DNA of 64,000 nucleotides from Bimastos eiseni (Eukaryota > Annelida > Clitellata > Crassiclitellata > Lumbricidae): the NCBI GenBank assembly GCA_959347315.1, contig OY365808.1, positions 904,975 through 968,974 of the forward strand. The letters are read 5' to 3'. Shown in pieces: positions 55,313 through 64,000 of the stretch (position 1 is its first letter; each line of letters begins with the position of its first letter). Below the pieces are notes generated by a model. The model was not told where the DNA came from. It worked only from the letters and a program-made list of their open reading frames with translations, and did no database searches. Both the position numbers and the translations under genes were made by a program.

Positions 55313-55552
55313 CTTAATTCCCTAATACGAACAGGGAATAATGATGACGTTGGTTCCACTAACAGCCCCCACCCCTCAGCCATTTGTCAGCCTGTGAAGT
55401 TAGAGAACGAACTTCTGACCGGAACTCAATCTCTCCAACGCAAACATGGCCGCCGCTCAACATCCGGTTGGCATCGCCGTCTCATGATCGCTCAGTTCGT
55501 CTGTTTCATGTTTGGATCTTTCTCTGGGTTTCTGTCGTGTGCACTCGTGTAT

Positions 55553-55625
55553 CCACATACATATGTATATACACTGTATATACATATGTATATACAGTGT
55601 ATATACACTGTATATACAGTATATA
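55553..55625. repeat. TATACAGTGTATATACA palindromic repeat
   Basis: ACATATGTATATACACTGTA is repeated in both orientations, so the whole 70-bp block is nearly self-complementary and could form one or more cruciforms. Confidence 0.85.
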
Positions 55626-55899
55626 GGAAAGAACCGAAACTCGAGTGTGCTCAGCATTAACTCGGACTCGGATAAGCAATGGAGACCCGAGGTTTTATCT
55701 TTTCGAGTTTCTGTTTTGTAAACGAAAATTGGATTGTCTAATTTACAAATCGACGATCGCTGTAACACATATACTACTACCTTTAGTACCGTACTTACCT
55801 TAACGTACTTCTACTAAGGCAAAACTAAAAAAAAATCATGTAAGTTGTGAAACCTGTCAAATTAAAATGCAAGAGAATGAGATTATAAAATATTTATCA

Positions 55900-56057
55900 C
55901 TCTGACTTAGCAAAATTCAAGTCATAACATTCGGTACTCGAAATCGGCAGTCTGTATATATATATGAATCAAACCGAATTTGAACTTCCTGCCAAATTTT
56001 AATTTCCTGCCGATATCGAGTACCGAATTTTGCGAGTTGAATTTTGCTAAGTCCGAG
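55900..56057. mobile_element. Inverted-repeat element, 51-bp arms
   Basis: The left arm at 55900-55950 (CTCTGACTTAGCAAAATTCA ... TTCGGTACTCG) and the right arm at 56007-56057 (reverse: CTCGGACTTAGCAAAATTCA ... TTCGGTACTCG) match at most positions over 51 bp, with a 56-bp centre. No coding capacity. It could be a MITE, although I cannot define the target duplication because the flanks are AT-rich on both sides. Confidence 0.75.
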
Positions 56058-56080
56058 TTTTAAAATATGTTGAAAGTGAT

Positions 56081-56699
<619 letters not shown>

Positions 56700-56700
<1 letters not shown>

Positions 56701-57080
56701 AATTCGGGAGGCGCTTTTAAAAATGTACAAATAAAACACAGTACGGTATCAACATGTAAATCTAATCATCATATCAATGTTAATATAATTGAGAGTTAGT
56801 TCTATCTATTACAACGTCTGGTGATAATGATGAGCTTCAGATAAGTTTGTTGAACTCTTGAACTGAAAGATTGATATAATATCTATAACCTATGTTTTAG
56901 AGGTGTCTAAAATATTGATAATTCACAACAAATCCATGCTTTTATTATACGTTATTAAAATCATCACTCATGTTATTCTTGTTACCGTTATTTTCTGCGT
57001 TATCTTAAAATTATGATTTGCGTGCTAATACAGACGAGTAACGATGGTAAGAACAATTAGCAAGATTAATGACAATAGCA
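56700..57080 (+). repeat. 8-kb-cluster repeat unit, copy A
   Basis: GGAGGCGCTTTTAAAAATGT, GTATCAACATGTAAATC, GATATAATATCTATAACC, TTTTAGAGGTGTCTAAAATA, ATAATTCACAACAAATCC, AAAATTATGATTTGCGTGC. The same landmarks in the same order occur at 60900-61270 and 62925-63840, and the first two at 57690-57780. It begins with an L2-like 3' terminus, so the unit is a composite. Confidence 0.75.
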
Positions 57081-57340
57081 ATGAATAATTATGATTGGTT
57101 CTCGTCTATCATCATTTTTGCCTTATGGATTAAACTCTGGCACTATAGAAATTTCTAAATGGTCAACATATTCTTATAACTACAAAAGGATAGTTGATAT
57201 CGATCTTGCATTGCCTACAAAAATTATGCGACTCTGGCTATTGCGTTCCATTAGACACCTGAAATTTAGAATATCGTTATTGATAAATGTGATCCTCCTT
57301 ATTGCCTTCGTAACAAACTCCACTACTAGTAGTACTGGGC

Positions 57341-57420
57341 CAGTGCCAGTCCCAAGCTTGGATAAAGGAGAAGGGCGACGCTAATGGTCTTTGTTGCCAC
57401 ACAGTGTCGTTAAACTGCAA
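57341..57420 (+). repeat. CGTTAAACTG-family short element
   Basis: CAGTGCCAGTCCCAAGCTTG, AAAGGAGAAGGGCGACGC, CAGTGTCGTTAAACTGCAAC. One of the cleanest copies; TTAGACACCTGAAATTTAG at 57250-57268 may be its leader. The 97-codon plus-strand frame at 57091-57384 ends inside this repeat and is not called. Confidence 0.82.
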
Positions 57421-57439
57421 CAACCACCACCTTCGTAAC

Positions 57440-57720
57440 GCTAAACAATGACGCCATACACTCTTACCTTGTCCAAACTCTGCGCTTAATCTGGCAGTGT
57501 TCCTTGGACTCAGACGGCTTCAGCCCATAACTGTGCTTATGCATCGGTTGGTCCTTTGCTTTGCAACGATATCTCCCCTATGATTCGCTATTTGAGGTGC
57601 TTCGGATCTGTTTCTGCTCGTATTCTTAAGTCGTTTCTCTTCCTATGTGGCTTTCACCCGTAGAACGCCTCTGATTAGGCTGTAACGTTAGCGGCGCTAT
57701 AACAATATGTAAGGAAATTG
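57440..57720 (+). pseudogene. L2-like LINE 3' end
   Basis: CCTTGGACTCAGACGGCTTC, ATGCATCGGTTGGTCCTTTG and the terminus GGCGCTATAACAATATG. The same sequence, diverged, occurs at 62735-62960. The last coding part resembles a degraded SxxxFKSxLKTFLF helix (SLKSFLFLCGFHP). Confidence 0.65.
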
Positions 57721-57960
57721 CAATACATTATCAACATGTCAAAATTATTATTATTCAAAGTCGGTTCAATCTATTATGTCATCGGGTAAAGAGAGACAGA
57801 CACAGAGAGAGAGACAGAGACAGAGTGACACAGAGACAGTTGCAAAGAGCTACTGATAGAATGATAACCAGTAAAGGTGACGCAATGGTTATCCATAACG
57901 AATGAATGCTTGTATTATAATTACAGTCACTGCTGTTGTTATTCCTGTTGCCGATAGATG
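57690..57960 (+). repeat. 8-kb-cluster repeat unit, copy B (partial), with GAGACA tract
   Basis: CAATACATTATCAACATGTC and GTCGGTTCAATCTATTATG match copies C and D. It breaks off at an AGAGACAGACACAGAG tract at 57786-57840. Confidence 0.6.
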
Positions 57961-58017
57961 ACATAAATTATCTTTGAGTTTTCGATACGTTTTGATTGAA
58001 TAGAATGAAATAGTCTC

Positions 58018-58170
58018 CCATCCGACTTGCAACGTTCTCTCCCGCGAGACATATTTAGCTCTTTCTATAAATGCCTCAAGACTTTCCTCTTTGACCGGAC
58101 CTGGAGAGGGAGTACCTCTGAGTAGTTATCTTCTAGAAGCGCTATATCAGTTGCATAGCTAGATAGACAG
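58018..58170 (+). mobile_element. L2-like LINE 3' end
   Basis: GCAACGTTCTCTCCCGCGAG, GGGAGTACCTCTGAGTAG, AGAAGCGCTATATCAGTTGC. Closest to 62500-62665. Confidence 0.65.
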
Positions 58171-58436
58171 ATTAAACGAATCAATATCTGTCATTGAATG
58201 ATGCATGTCTTTTGTGAGCTATCGTCTCCATCGATGAACTTTGACTCTCTCTGATGTTTAATATTATTAAGTCAGAATTGTTTACTCTACGCGTGGTCTT
58301 CATTTCTTTATTATTTCATTCATCTAATTTCTTTTCGACTTTCGATAACTATTTTGTTTCGCATACGAGAAAAATCGATAGGGCACGATATTCATCTGTC
58401 TGTCTGAGTGCCTGTCAGTATGTGTATATATGTCTT

Positions 58437-58480
58437 TCCGTATGTCTGTATGTCTGTATGTATGTATGTATGTATGTATG

Positions 58481-58511
<31 letters not shown>

Positions 58512-58512
58512 G

Positions 58513-58546
<34 letters not shown>

Positions 58547-58564
58547 TGTATGTATGTCTGTAAG

Positions 58565-58598
<34 letters not shown>

Positions 58599-58670
58599 TG
58601 TATGTATGTATGTATGTATGTATGTATGTATGTATGTATGTATGTATGTATGTATGTATGTGTGTATGTA
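58437..58670. repeat. (TATG)n microsatellite, about 235 bp
   Basis: Mostly perfect TATG with two identical interruptions (GTAAGTATATATG at 58507 and 58559) about 52 bp apart. The duplicated interruption shows that a block of some 13 units was copied as one piece. Tyr/Val/Cys/Met and His/Thr/Tyr/Ile frames are artefacts. Confidence 0.98.
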
Positions 58671-58799
58671 TGAGAAGGAAGAGCTTGTAAGAAACTGAGG
58701 AAGAGTGACAGCAAAGATATAAGTATAAACAGACAGACAGACGGAAACATAGATTGGTATATAGTCACTATTGTACATATTGGAAATAAATTTCTCTGA

Positions 58800-59190
58800 T
58801 TTCATTTATTGTCGTTTATTCAATTCAACAACTTTGACAGGAATCTAATTTAACTGTATGGCAGCCTTCAAGGCGCCTCTCTACATCACCGCCAATATTA
58901 CCAACGCCACCTAGCGATTACAAGACTTAGTCATTCCTATGGAGCTAGCAGGTATCCAAATCAACCTCCGTCTAATCATTGTTCCGACGTTTTATTATTA
59001 AGACATCTCAACGCCCCTGTCAGTCTTCTCAAGGTACCTCCTCAAGGGCGTCTAAGTATTGGCCTGTCTCTCTCTTTATGTGTCTGCCTGTCTCGCTTTG
59101 TCTCATTGCTAATCTGTGTGCGTTCTTTTTGGCTTCATAATGATGTCCTGGGTTCGACGTATTTTTCCCTTGAGACATAAATCAAACGAA
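58800..59190. other. No gene seen
   Basis: Mixed DNA; CCAACGCCACCTAGCGATTA at 58898. TCTG-like words at 59060-59105. No domain. Confidence 0.35.
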
Positions 59191-59280
59191 ATGAATATTG
59201 ACTGAGAGAGACAAAAACACAGACAGTCAGACAGACGGACACAAACAGACAGGCAGACAGACAGATCGATCAATAGAAGG
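59190..59280. repeat. CAGA-type tract
   Basis: ACAGACAGTCAGACAGACGG and ACAGGCAGACAGACAG words. Confidence 0.85.
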
Positions 59281-59404
59281 AGTGATGGATAGATGAAAGG
59301 ACGGGCGAATAGTGTAGGACCTTTCAAGAACTATCTAAGGGCTTTACAGAGGCGTGCCCTAACATGCATAGATACATTTAGGATACAACTAAAGGTAATA
59401 ATTT

Positions 59405-59486
59405 CAGTTAAACGACACTGTGTGACAACAAGGATCATCAGCGTTGCCCTCCTCCTTTACCCGGGCCTGGGACCGGCACTTCCCGA
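59405..59486 (-). repeat. CGTTAAACTG-family short element
   Basis: CAGTTAAACGACACTGTGTG, GCGTTGCCCTCCTCCTTTAC, GGGCCTGGGACCGGCACT. Reverse orientation, well preserved. The downstream GTATTGGAATTACTTTTATG resembles the spacer seen at 17581-17600. Confidence 0.78.
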
Positions 59487-59609
59487 AATGCAGGCAGTAT
59501 TGGAATTACTTTTATGAAAACCTTCAATGTTTGAGCAGATACATGTACCATATGCACACGATATTACGCATCACATCTCCTTGTTCACCATGTGAAGTGT
59601 GTGGGCACA

Positions 59610-59690
59610 CACACACACACACAGTCATGTATAAATATATATATATATATCTGTCAGTTTATATATAAATATATATAATATATTGATACA
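59610..59690. repeat. Short (CA)n and (TA)n runs
   Basis: CA at about 59606-59623 and TA-rich runs at 59634-59650 and 59660-59682. Confidence 0.9.
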
Positions 59691-59837
59691 CATAATGCTA
59701 TACAGTGTTATATATATTAATATACAAGTGTCTGTGTGTATATAATATGTCCTAAATCTTATGGACCTCGCGACATCATTTATCGACTGAATAGATATTT
59801 ATATCAGCGACTGTAGGAGGAAGACGAAGGAAATAAT

Positions 59838-60110
59838 GGAGGGAGACACAGGAGGAGGAGGAAGAGAAGGAGGAGGAAGAGTAGGAGGAGGAAGAGTAGG
59901 AGGAGGAAGAGTAGGAGGAGGAAGAGTAGGAGGAGGAAGAGTAGGAGGAGGAAGAGTAGGAGGAGGAAGAGTAGGAGGAGGAAGAGTAGGAGGAGGAAGA
60001 GTAGGAGGAGGAAGAGTAGGAGGAGGAAGAGTAGGAGGAGGAAGAGTAGGAGGAGGAAGAGTAGGAGGAGGAAGAGAAGGAGGAAGAAGAGAAGGAGGAG
60101 GTAGAGAAAG
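59838..60110. repeat. 12-bp GGAGGAAGAGTA minisatellite, about 18 clean units
   Basis: Units are identical through 59867-60075, with GAGAAGG variants at both edges. Because 12 is a multiple of 3, each frame codes a four-residue repeat without stops (Gly-Gly-Gly-Arg-Val type on plus, Pro-Pro-Pro-Thr-Leu type on minus), which explains the 163-codon minus-strand frame. A purine-only strand of this length may form triplex or G-rich structures. Confidence 0.98.
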
Positions 60111-60334
60111 ATAAAAGGAAAGAGGAGGAAGAAGTGAGAGTAGGAGAATGAAGTGGAGAGGATAACGAGGAGGTGGAGCAGCAGAAAGAGAGAGAGGTAG
60201 TGTAGCAGAGAAGTGAAACGAATTGAGAGGAAAAGGAGAAGGAGGAGGAATGTAGGGAAGATCAGCCAGAATATGAAGACATATCATCATCGGTTGTTAC
60301 TGGTTCATATTCGATTCTTAGTTATCAGTGACTT

Positions 60335-60590
60335 TGAATGTTGGTGAATGTAGGAGAATGTATAAAACCAACAGAGAATAACTGAGAATGTCGGAGAATG
60401 CCGGAGGAAATCGGAGAATACAGGATAATGTTGGATAATGTCGGAGAATGTCGGACAATCTTGGACAATATCGGAGAGTTTCTGAGAATGTTGGACAATG
60501 TCAGAGGATGTCATGACAGGTTGGGGAATGTTGGAAATGTCGGAGAATGTCTTAAAATGTCTTAATATGTCGGAGATTGGACAATCTGTC
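60335..60590. repeat. Degenerate GGAGAATGTCGGA repeat
   Basis: About 18 imperfect units of 12-15 bp with cores GAGAATGTCGG, GACAATGTTGG and GATAATGTTGG. Period and composition are unlike the array at 59838. Confidence 0.88.
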
Positions 60591-60594
60591 AGAT

Positions 60595-60900
60595 CATCTA
60601 CTCTTAGTTATTACACTCGCTCTTCGATGTCTTTTTCACATAAATTAGATCTGTTGATATCCTGATAAGCTCGTATCAGATGGTATGCAAAGCCATTGTG
60701 CCATACATGCATATGGCAGCGTCAGTGATGAAGGACATACATGGACAATACCCAGGGAATGGGATTAGCAACAACAATAATGGTAAAATGACAATACTAA
60801 TACCAATTATACTAACAGGCCAATGCCTATAACACTAACACTGAAACCAAGACTATGACGAATGTGAATATTTTTGAATGTAAGTAATAAAACAAAACGG
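60595..60900. other. No gene seen
   Basis: Unique-looking AT-rich DNA. Confidence 0.35.
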
Positions 60901-61270
60901 GGCGCAATGATTATGTAAATAGAATACAATAGTCCTACCATGCAATATCAACATGTTAAGTTAGCCATCAATGTTAATAAAAGTCGATGTCAGTTCAATC
61001 TTTTATGTAACATTAATTGTCCGCCTAGAAATGCTGCAGGCCTGTGTCTACTGACATGTTGATATAATATCTGTAAAATACGTTTTAAGGGTGTCTAAAA
61101 TATTGATAATTCACAACAAATCTACGCTCTTAATATATAATCATAATTACCGGTGTTGGTATTCTTGCTACTGTTACTAAAAAAAAATTATGATTTGCCT
61201 GTTAATAATAGTGATAGACGAATTAAAATGCTGACAATAATAATAAAGATTAATAGAAATCGCAGAAACC
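60900..61270 (+). repeat. 8-kb-cluster repeat unit, copy C
   Basis: GGGGCGCAATGATTATG, GCAATATCAACATGTTAAG, CAGTTCAATCTTTTATG, GATATAATATCTGTAAAATA, TTTAAGGGTGTCTAAAATAT, TTCACAACAAATCTACGC, AAATTATGATTTGCCTG. Uninterrupted copy, useful as the empty-site reference for copy D. Confidence 0.78.
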
Positions 61271-61284
61271 TATAATGTAGTTAG

Positions 61285-62175
61285 CATTATCTTGGTGTAA
61301 ACATTATGAATAGCTATAATCTGTAAACCTCAGGAAAGCATTTTGCACTGGATTGGGAAATCATTGTTTAGAGTGAAGTTCGCTAAATGTGATTTAACAT
61401 GTACTCAGCTACTAGTGTGCTAAAAATGTTTTGTCCTCTTGCACCAAGTTTATATTGCCATATTGGAGAATTTTAGGATGAGTAATTATCTTAAGAATTA
61501 GTTATAGATGATGTAGATTGGCTAATGCTTTGCCTTTAAATTTTATTCTTTATTGCAAATACCTGGCATTGATTGTGTTAATTAAGTGCTTATGCAAACA
61601 TGTGATAATTAATATTGACCTCATTTGAGTCATTTCATACATATACGTGCATATATGACAAATGTAAATGGAGTTGTATAAGAAAGTCAAAGTGAGTAAT
61701 TTGAGATTTATGCAAAGCTGTAATTCACTGAATTACACCTTGGTATAATATGATAAACGAATGTTATAAACATACATTATATGAAAATATTTCTGTAATA
61801 ATGTTTGATAGAATAAGAACATTATGAAAAAATGCCATGCTAAAAAGATTCTTTAAAAGATTTGATGATTACATAATGTACATAGAGACTGGTCATACAC
61901 AATTTGTTTTATTTTTAACATTTCTTGAAGCAAATATTAATGCAAATATTGTTACATTTGCATGAGATACTATATCACATGTATTATTGATGTTATTAAT
62001 ACCATTATTATTTATGTTGTAAAACAATGAACACTAATGACAGTTTAAAATTCAGACAGTTTTGAATGGTGTCTTTCGGACGCTATGAATTTATTTTCAC
62101 TGTGCTGCAAATGTTTCAAATTATTGTCAACGGCCATAGATGACGTCATATGACGACGTTAAACTGTGGATTCAT
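61285..62175 (+). mobile_element. RNase H LINE derivative, 3' region (copy 4)
   Basis: Matches the last about 890 bp of copy 1 from about 20983. In the 61500-61690 interval it has the copy-1 variant (GTTATAGATGATGTAGATTG, CATACATATACGTGCATATA), and further on (61790-61870) it is closer to copy 2 (ATTTCTGTAATAATGTTTGA). It ends GACGTCATATGACGACGTTA, with GACGTCATATGACG extended by four bases against other copies. Confidence 0.85.
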
Positions 62176-62229
62176 CAATCAAAACTTAATTCTTCTGAAT
62201 CTCCTAAATCCTACCACTGTTCGCACTCT

Positions 62230-62300
62230 GACAGTGCCAGTCTCAAGCATTGATATATAGGAGGGCGATGTAATGATCTTTATTCTCAGAATGTCTTTAG
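62230..62300 (+). repeat. CGTTAAACTG-family short element, degraded
   Basis: GACAGTGCCAGTCTCAAGCA, TAGGAGGGCGATGTAATGA, then CAGAATGTCTTTAGA in place of the normal tail. Follows copy 4 by about 55 bp. Confidence 0.6.
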
Positions 62301-62499
62301 ATATGCTATACCTTCTACTTCTCCCTCTATCCTTCATTCGCTCTTCTAATGTTTCGCATATCTTGTGATAATGTTGCACACATAGATAATATGTGTTTTT
62401 TAAGAATTTGATAAACGTTGCATTTCTCTTATATACAATTATTATAATATAGCTACCTATAGATGACGCTATCTTGGACTTTCGTAACATTCTGATGAA

Positions 62500-62665
62500 T
62501 AGATTGGAGTGTCCTCTCATCTGACCTGCGTTCTCTCCCGCGGCATCTGTCTGCATGTACCTCTGTCTGTAAACTTCTTCCGACTTTCCTATTTGGCCTG
62601 GCCTCGGTCGACAGCGCCTACGAATAGTCATATATTAATGAGGCGCTATATAAATTGCAATATTC
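62500..62665 (+). mobile_element. L2-like LINE 3' end
   Basis: CTGCGTTCTCTCCCGCGGCA, TTGGCCTGGCCTCGGTCGAC, GAGGCGCTATATAAATTGC. Canonical terminus. Confidence 0.7.
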
Positions 62666-62734
62666 AGAGTCCAATGATAAACAAATCTTCCAAATGAAGG
62701 AATGAATGCATGAATGCATATTTAATAATCTTGG

Positions 62735-62960
62735 TACCTTGGACTCGGAAGGCTTATGCCTAAAACTGCGCATATGCATCGGTTGGTCATTTGTCTTTTA
62801 AATGACATTCCCTCTGCCATTCGCTCTTTGCTTGCAACTGGGTGCTTCTGTTTCTGTCCGTAAGTCCTTTTCCCACGAGGCTTTTCGTGCTCAGAGCACC
62901 TCTGATAACTCAGTACTTGGAGAGGCGCTATAAAACATATGCAAATAAAATACAATACAA
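62735..62960 (+). pseudogene. L2-like LINE 3' end
   Basis: CCTTGGACTCGGAAGGCTTA, GCATATGCATCGGTTGGTCA, AGAGGCGCTATAAAACATAT. Near-homologue of 57440-57720; the SVSKSFSHEAFRAQSTSDNS reading is the better preserved of the two. Confidence 0.7.
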
Positions 62961-63035
62961 CACGATCTCAACATATCAAGCAAATCATCGATGTTAATAT
63001 GATTCAATAGCAGTTCAATCTATTATAATCTAAGT

Positions 63036-63272
63036 GTGGCGCAGTGGCTGATCGGTTAGAGCGGTCAGCCCGTCACGTTCAGTGTTTGCTGAACGTGTGG
63101 GTTCGACCCTCGTCCGAGGAGTCAGTCACTGTGTAGGGACCTTGAGCAAGTCCTTCATGCCCAATTGCTCTGCAGTACAACTGCAATTGCGCCGTCTAGG
63201 CGTGTATATGCACTTCTGAGCAAAAAATCTTGGAAGAAGGGCGGTATCAAATTTCGGTAATAAAAATTTTTT
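63036..63272 (+). mobile_element. tRNA-derived SINE (copy 3)
   Basis: GTGTGGCGCAGTGGCTGATC then GGTTAGAGC (A-box side), GTTCAGTGTTTGCTGAAC (a hairpin like a long variable arm), GTGGGTTCGACCCTCGTCC (B box at about 63099-63109). The body has GAGCAAGTCCTTCATGCCC, AATTGCTCTGCAGTACAACT and GCGCCGTCTAGGCGTG; the tail is CAAATTTCGGTAATAAAAAT. The longest copy. The long variable arm suggests a Leu- or Ser-type tRNA origin, but I cannot fix the isotype. It is not a functional tRNA gene: there is no complete acceptor stem. Confidence 0.85.
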
Positions 63273-63429
63273 AAATATCAGACTAGAAGCGGATGCATGT
63301 TATTATTGTAAGTGTCTGCCGGCAGAATGATATAAAATCTATAACATAAGTTGTTAAGTGTGTCTAAAAGTATTAGTAATTCACAACAAAACCACGCTTT
63401 TACAATATATTATTATCATCACTGTTGTC

Positions 63430-63725
63430 TAAGGCTGTAAAAAAATTTTGAAATGACGACCCGGGTACCCGTCGACCCGCGCGGTCCCGACCGCGCGGAT
63501 ATTTTTTGTATTAAATGTAAAAAATTGCGCATTTTTACGGAATGTCGAGGACCCGAGAATCGATTTCATTGCCTAGGCAGTCAGCCAACATGAATAACGG
63601 AATATTTCTGGCATATGTTCGGGTAAAACCGAGCATTTTTACGGAACTTCGGGTACCCGAAAACCGATTTCATTACCCGGGTAGTCAGCTTCGGTCGGGT
63701 ACCCGGGTACCCGTTGACAGCCTTA
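63430..63725. mobile_element. hAT-like MITE with GGGTACCCG repeats, 296 bp
   Basis: Flanking octamers CTGTTGTC (63422-63429) and CTGTTGGC (63726-63733) match at 7 of 8. Termini: TAAGGCTGT at both ends, inverted. Subterminal and internal words CGGGTACCCG, ACCCGGGTA, GACCGCGCGG and GGACCCGAG recur in both orientations. Two internal segments (63525-63580 and 63630-63685: ATTTTTACGGAA, CCCGA, CCGATTTCATT) are direct repeats of each other. No protein. The interruption of a known repeat unit supports a real insertion. Confidence 0.8.
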
Positions 63726-63839
63726 CTGTTGGCATTCTTGCTGACGTTCTTTTTCTTGCGTTATTTTAAGATTCTGATTTTGCGTACAATTATTACACGA
63801 ATTACAATGTTAAAAAAATAAAGAAGATAATAGAAATAG

Positions 63840-64000
63840 GGGTATCCAAGTGATCGTTGTCTATAGATGAATATAATTGGTAAGTAAGCAAAGTAATAAG
63901 TTTAAATATAAAACTATTGCGGTATAAACAGGAATGCTACAAGATGGATGTTGGTCACATGACAAATGGCCATTGACTAAATATAGAACATAAAATAATG
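63840..64000. other. No gene seen; window edge
   Basis: AT-rich DNA to the end of the window with no recognised feature. Confidence 0.3.

Larger units (their letters stand above)
62925..63840 (+). repeat. 8-kb-cluster repeat unit, copy D, twice interrupted
   Basis: Left part 62925-63035, then the tRNA-SINE, middle part 63273-63429 (GATATAAAATCTATAACATA, GTTAAGTGTGTCTAAAAGTA, TTCACAACAAAACCACGC), then a hAT-like MITE, right part 63726-63840 (TTGCGTTATTTTAAGATTCT, TGATTTTGCG). Copies A and C run without interruption through both points. Confidence 0.75.

Noticed and set aside
54922..55325. Three overlapping Leu/Ser/Cys frames that might look like a membrane protein
   Set aside because: All three phases are open at once because the DNA is a CT-rich repeat.
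57091..57384. 97-codon plus-strand frame
   Set aside because: Its last part lies inside a CGTTAAACTG-family repeat and it has no recognisable domain.
59799..60290. 163-codon Pro-rich protein
   Set aside because: Translation of the 12-bp minisatellite, whose unit is a multiple of three.
63036..63125. Functional tRNA gene
   Set aside because: A and B boxes are present but there is no complete acceptor stem, and the sequence continues into a SINE body shared by three copies.

Overview
This is a gene-poor stretch of an animal nuclear genome. It carries LINE retrotransposon relics of at least three types (an L2/CR1-like type, a type with RNase H, and a type with a C-terminal restriction-like endonuclease), mariner relics with TA target sites, hAT-like MITEs, a tRNA-derived SINE and very abundant, often very long microsatellites. 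That mix suggests a marine invertebrate, possibly a lophotrochozoan such as a mollusc, but the sequence alone does not identify the species. I found no convincing host gene, rRNA, functional tRNA, CRISPR array or operon. Nearly all long open frames are microsatellite translations or broken transposon genes. Two short open stretches (22.22-22.47 kb and 44.65-45.02 kb, both minus strand) are kept as weak exon candidates.

Layout. 0-10 kb: microsatellites and low-complexity DNA, including about 912 bp of uninterrupted ATCC and about 270 bp of GA, with small L2-like 3' ends. 9.4-18.2 kb: a mosaic of short repeat modules ending in a shared tail (CGTTAAACTG), a 22-bp minisatellite, a LINE C-terminal fragment and a mariner relic with both ends. 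18.9-22 kb: RNase H LINE derivatives. 23-25 kb: tRNA-SINEs and an L2 fragment. 25.3-27.75 kb: a broken L2/CR1-like LINE with endonuclease and reverse transcriptase. 27.8-30.8 and 33.6-34.2 kb: pieces of RLE-type LINEs, each touching a trinucleotide array. 31.6-32.7, 35.5-38, 46.5-48.1 and 61.3-62.2 kb: more copies of the RNase H element. 38.2, 48.4, 54.1 and 63.4 kb: MITEs. 40 kb: a 766-bp mariner derivative. 44-45.6 kb: an octamer repeat and an L2 3' end. 51.5-52.6 kb: two abutting degenerate minisatellites. 55-64 kb: simple repeats plus a repeat unit present four times, one copy of which was invaded by both a SINE and a hAT-like MITE.

The most interesting pattern is a possible family system. 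A 2.38-kb internally deleted LINE derivative (leader fused to the RT thumb, RNase H, zinc knuckle and 3' UTR) is present in two near-identical but already broken copies. At least fourteen short elements seem to share its leader motif and its 3' tail. This looks like a nested set of non-autonomous parasites of one autonomous LINE that is not in the window. A second pattern is a set of small hAT-like elements, each filled with repeats of a different short self-complementary word. A third is RLE-type LINE fragments that sit in TAA/TAG/GAT arrays.
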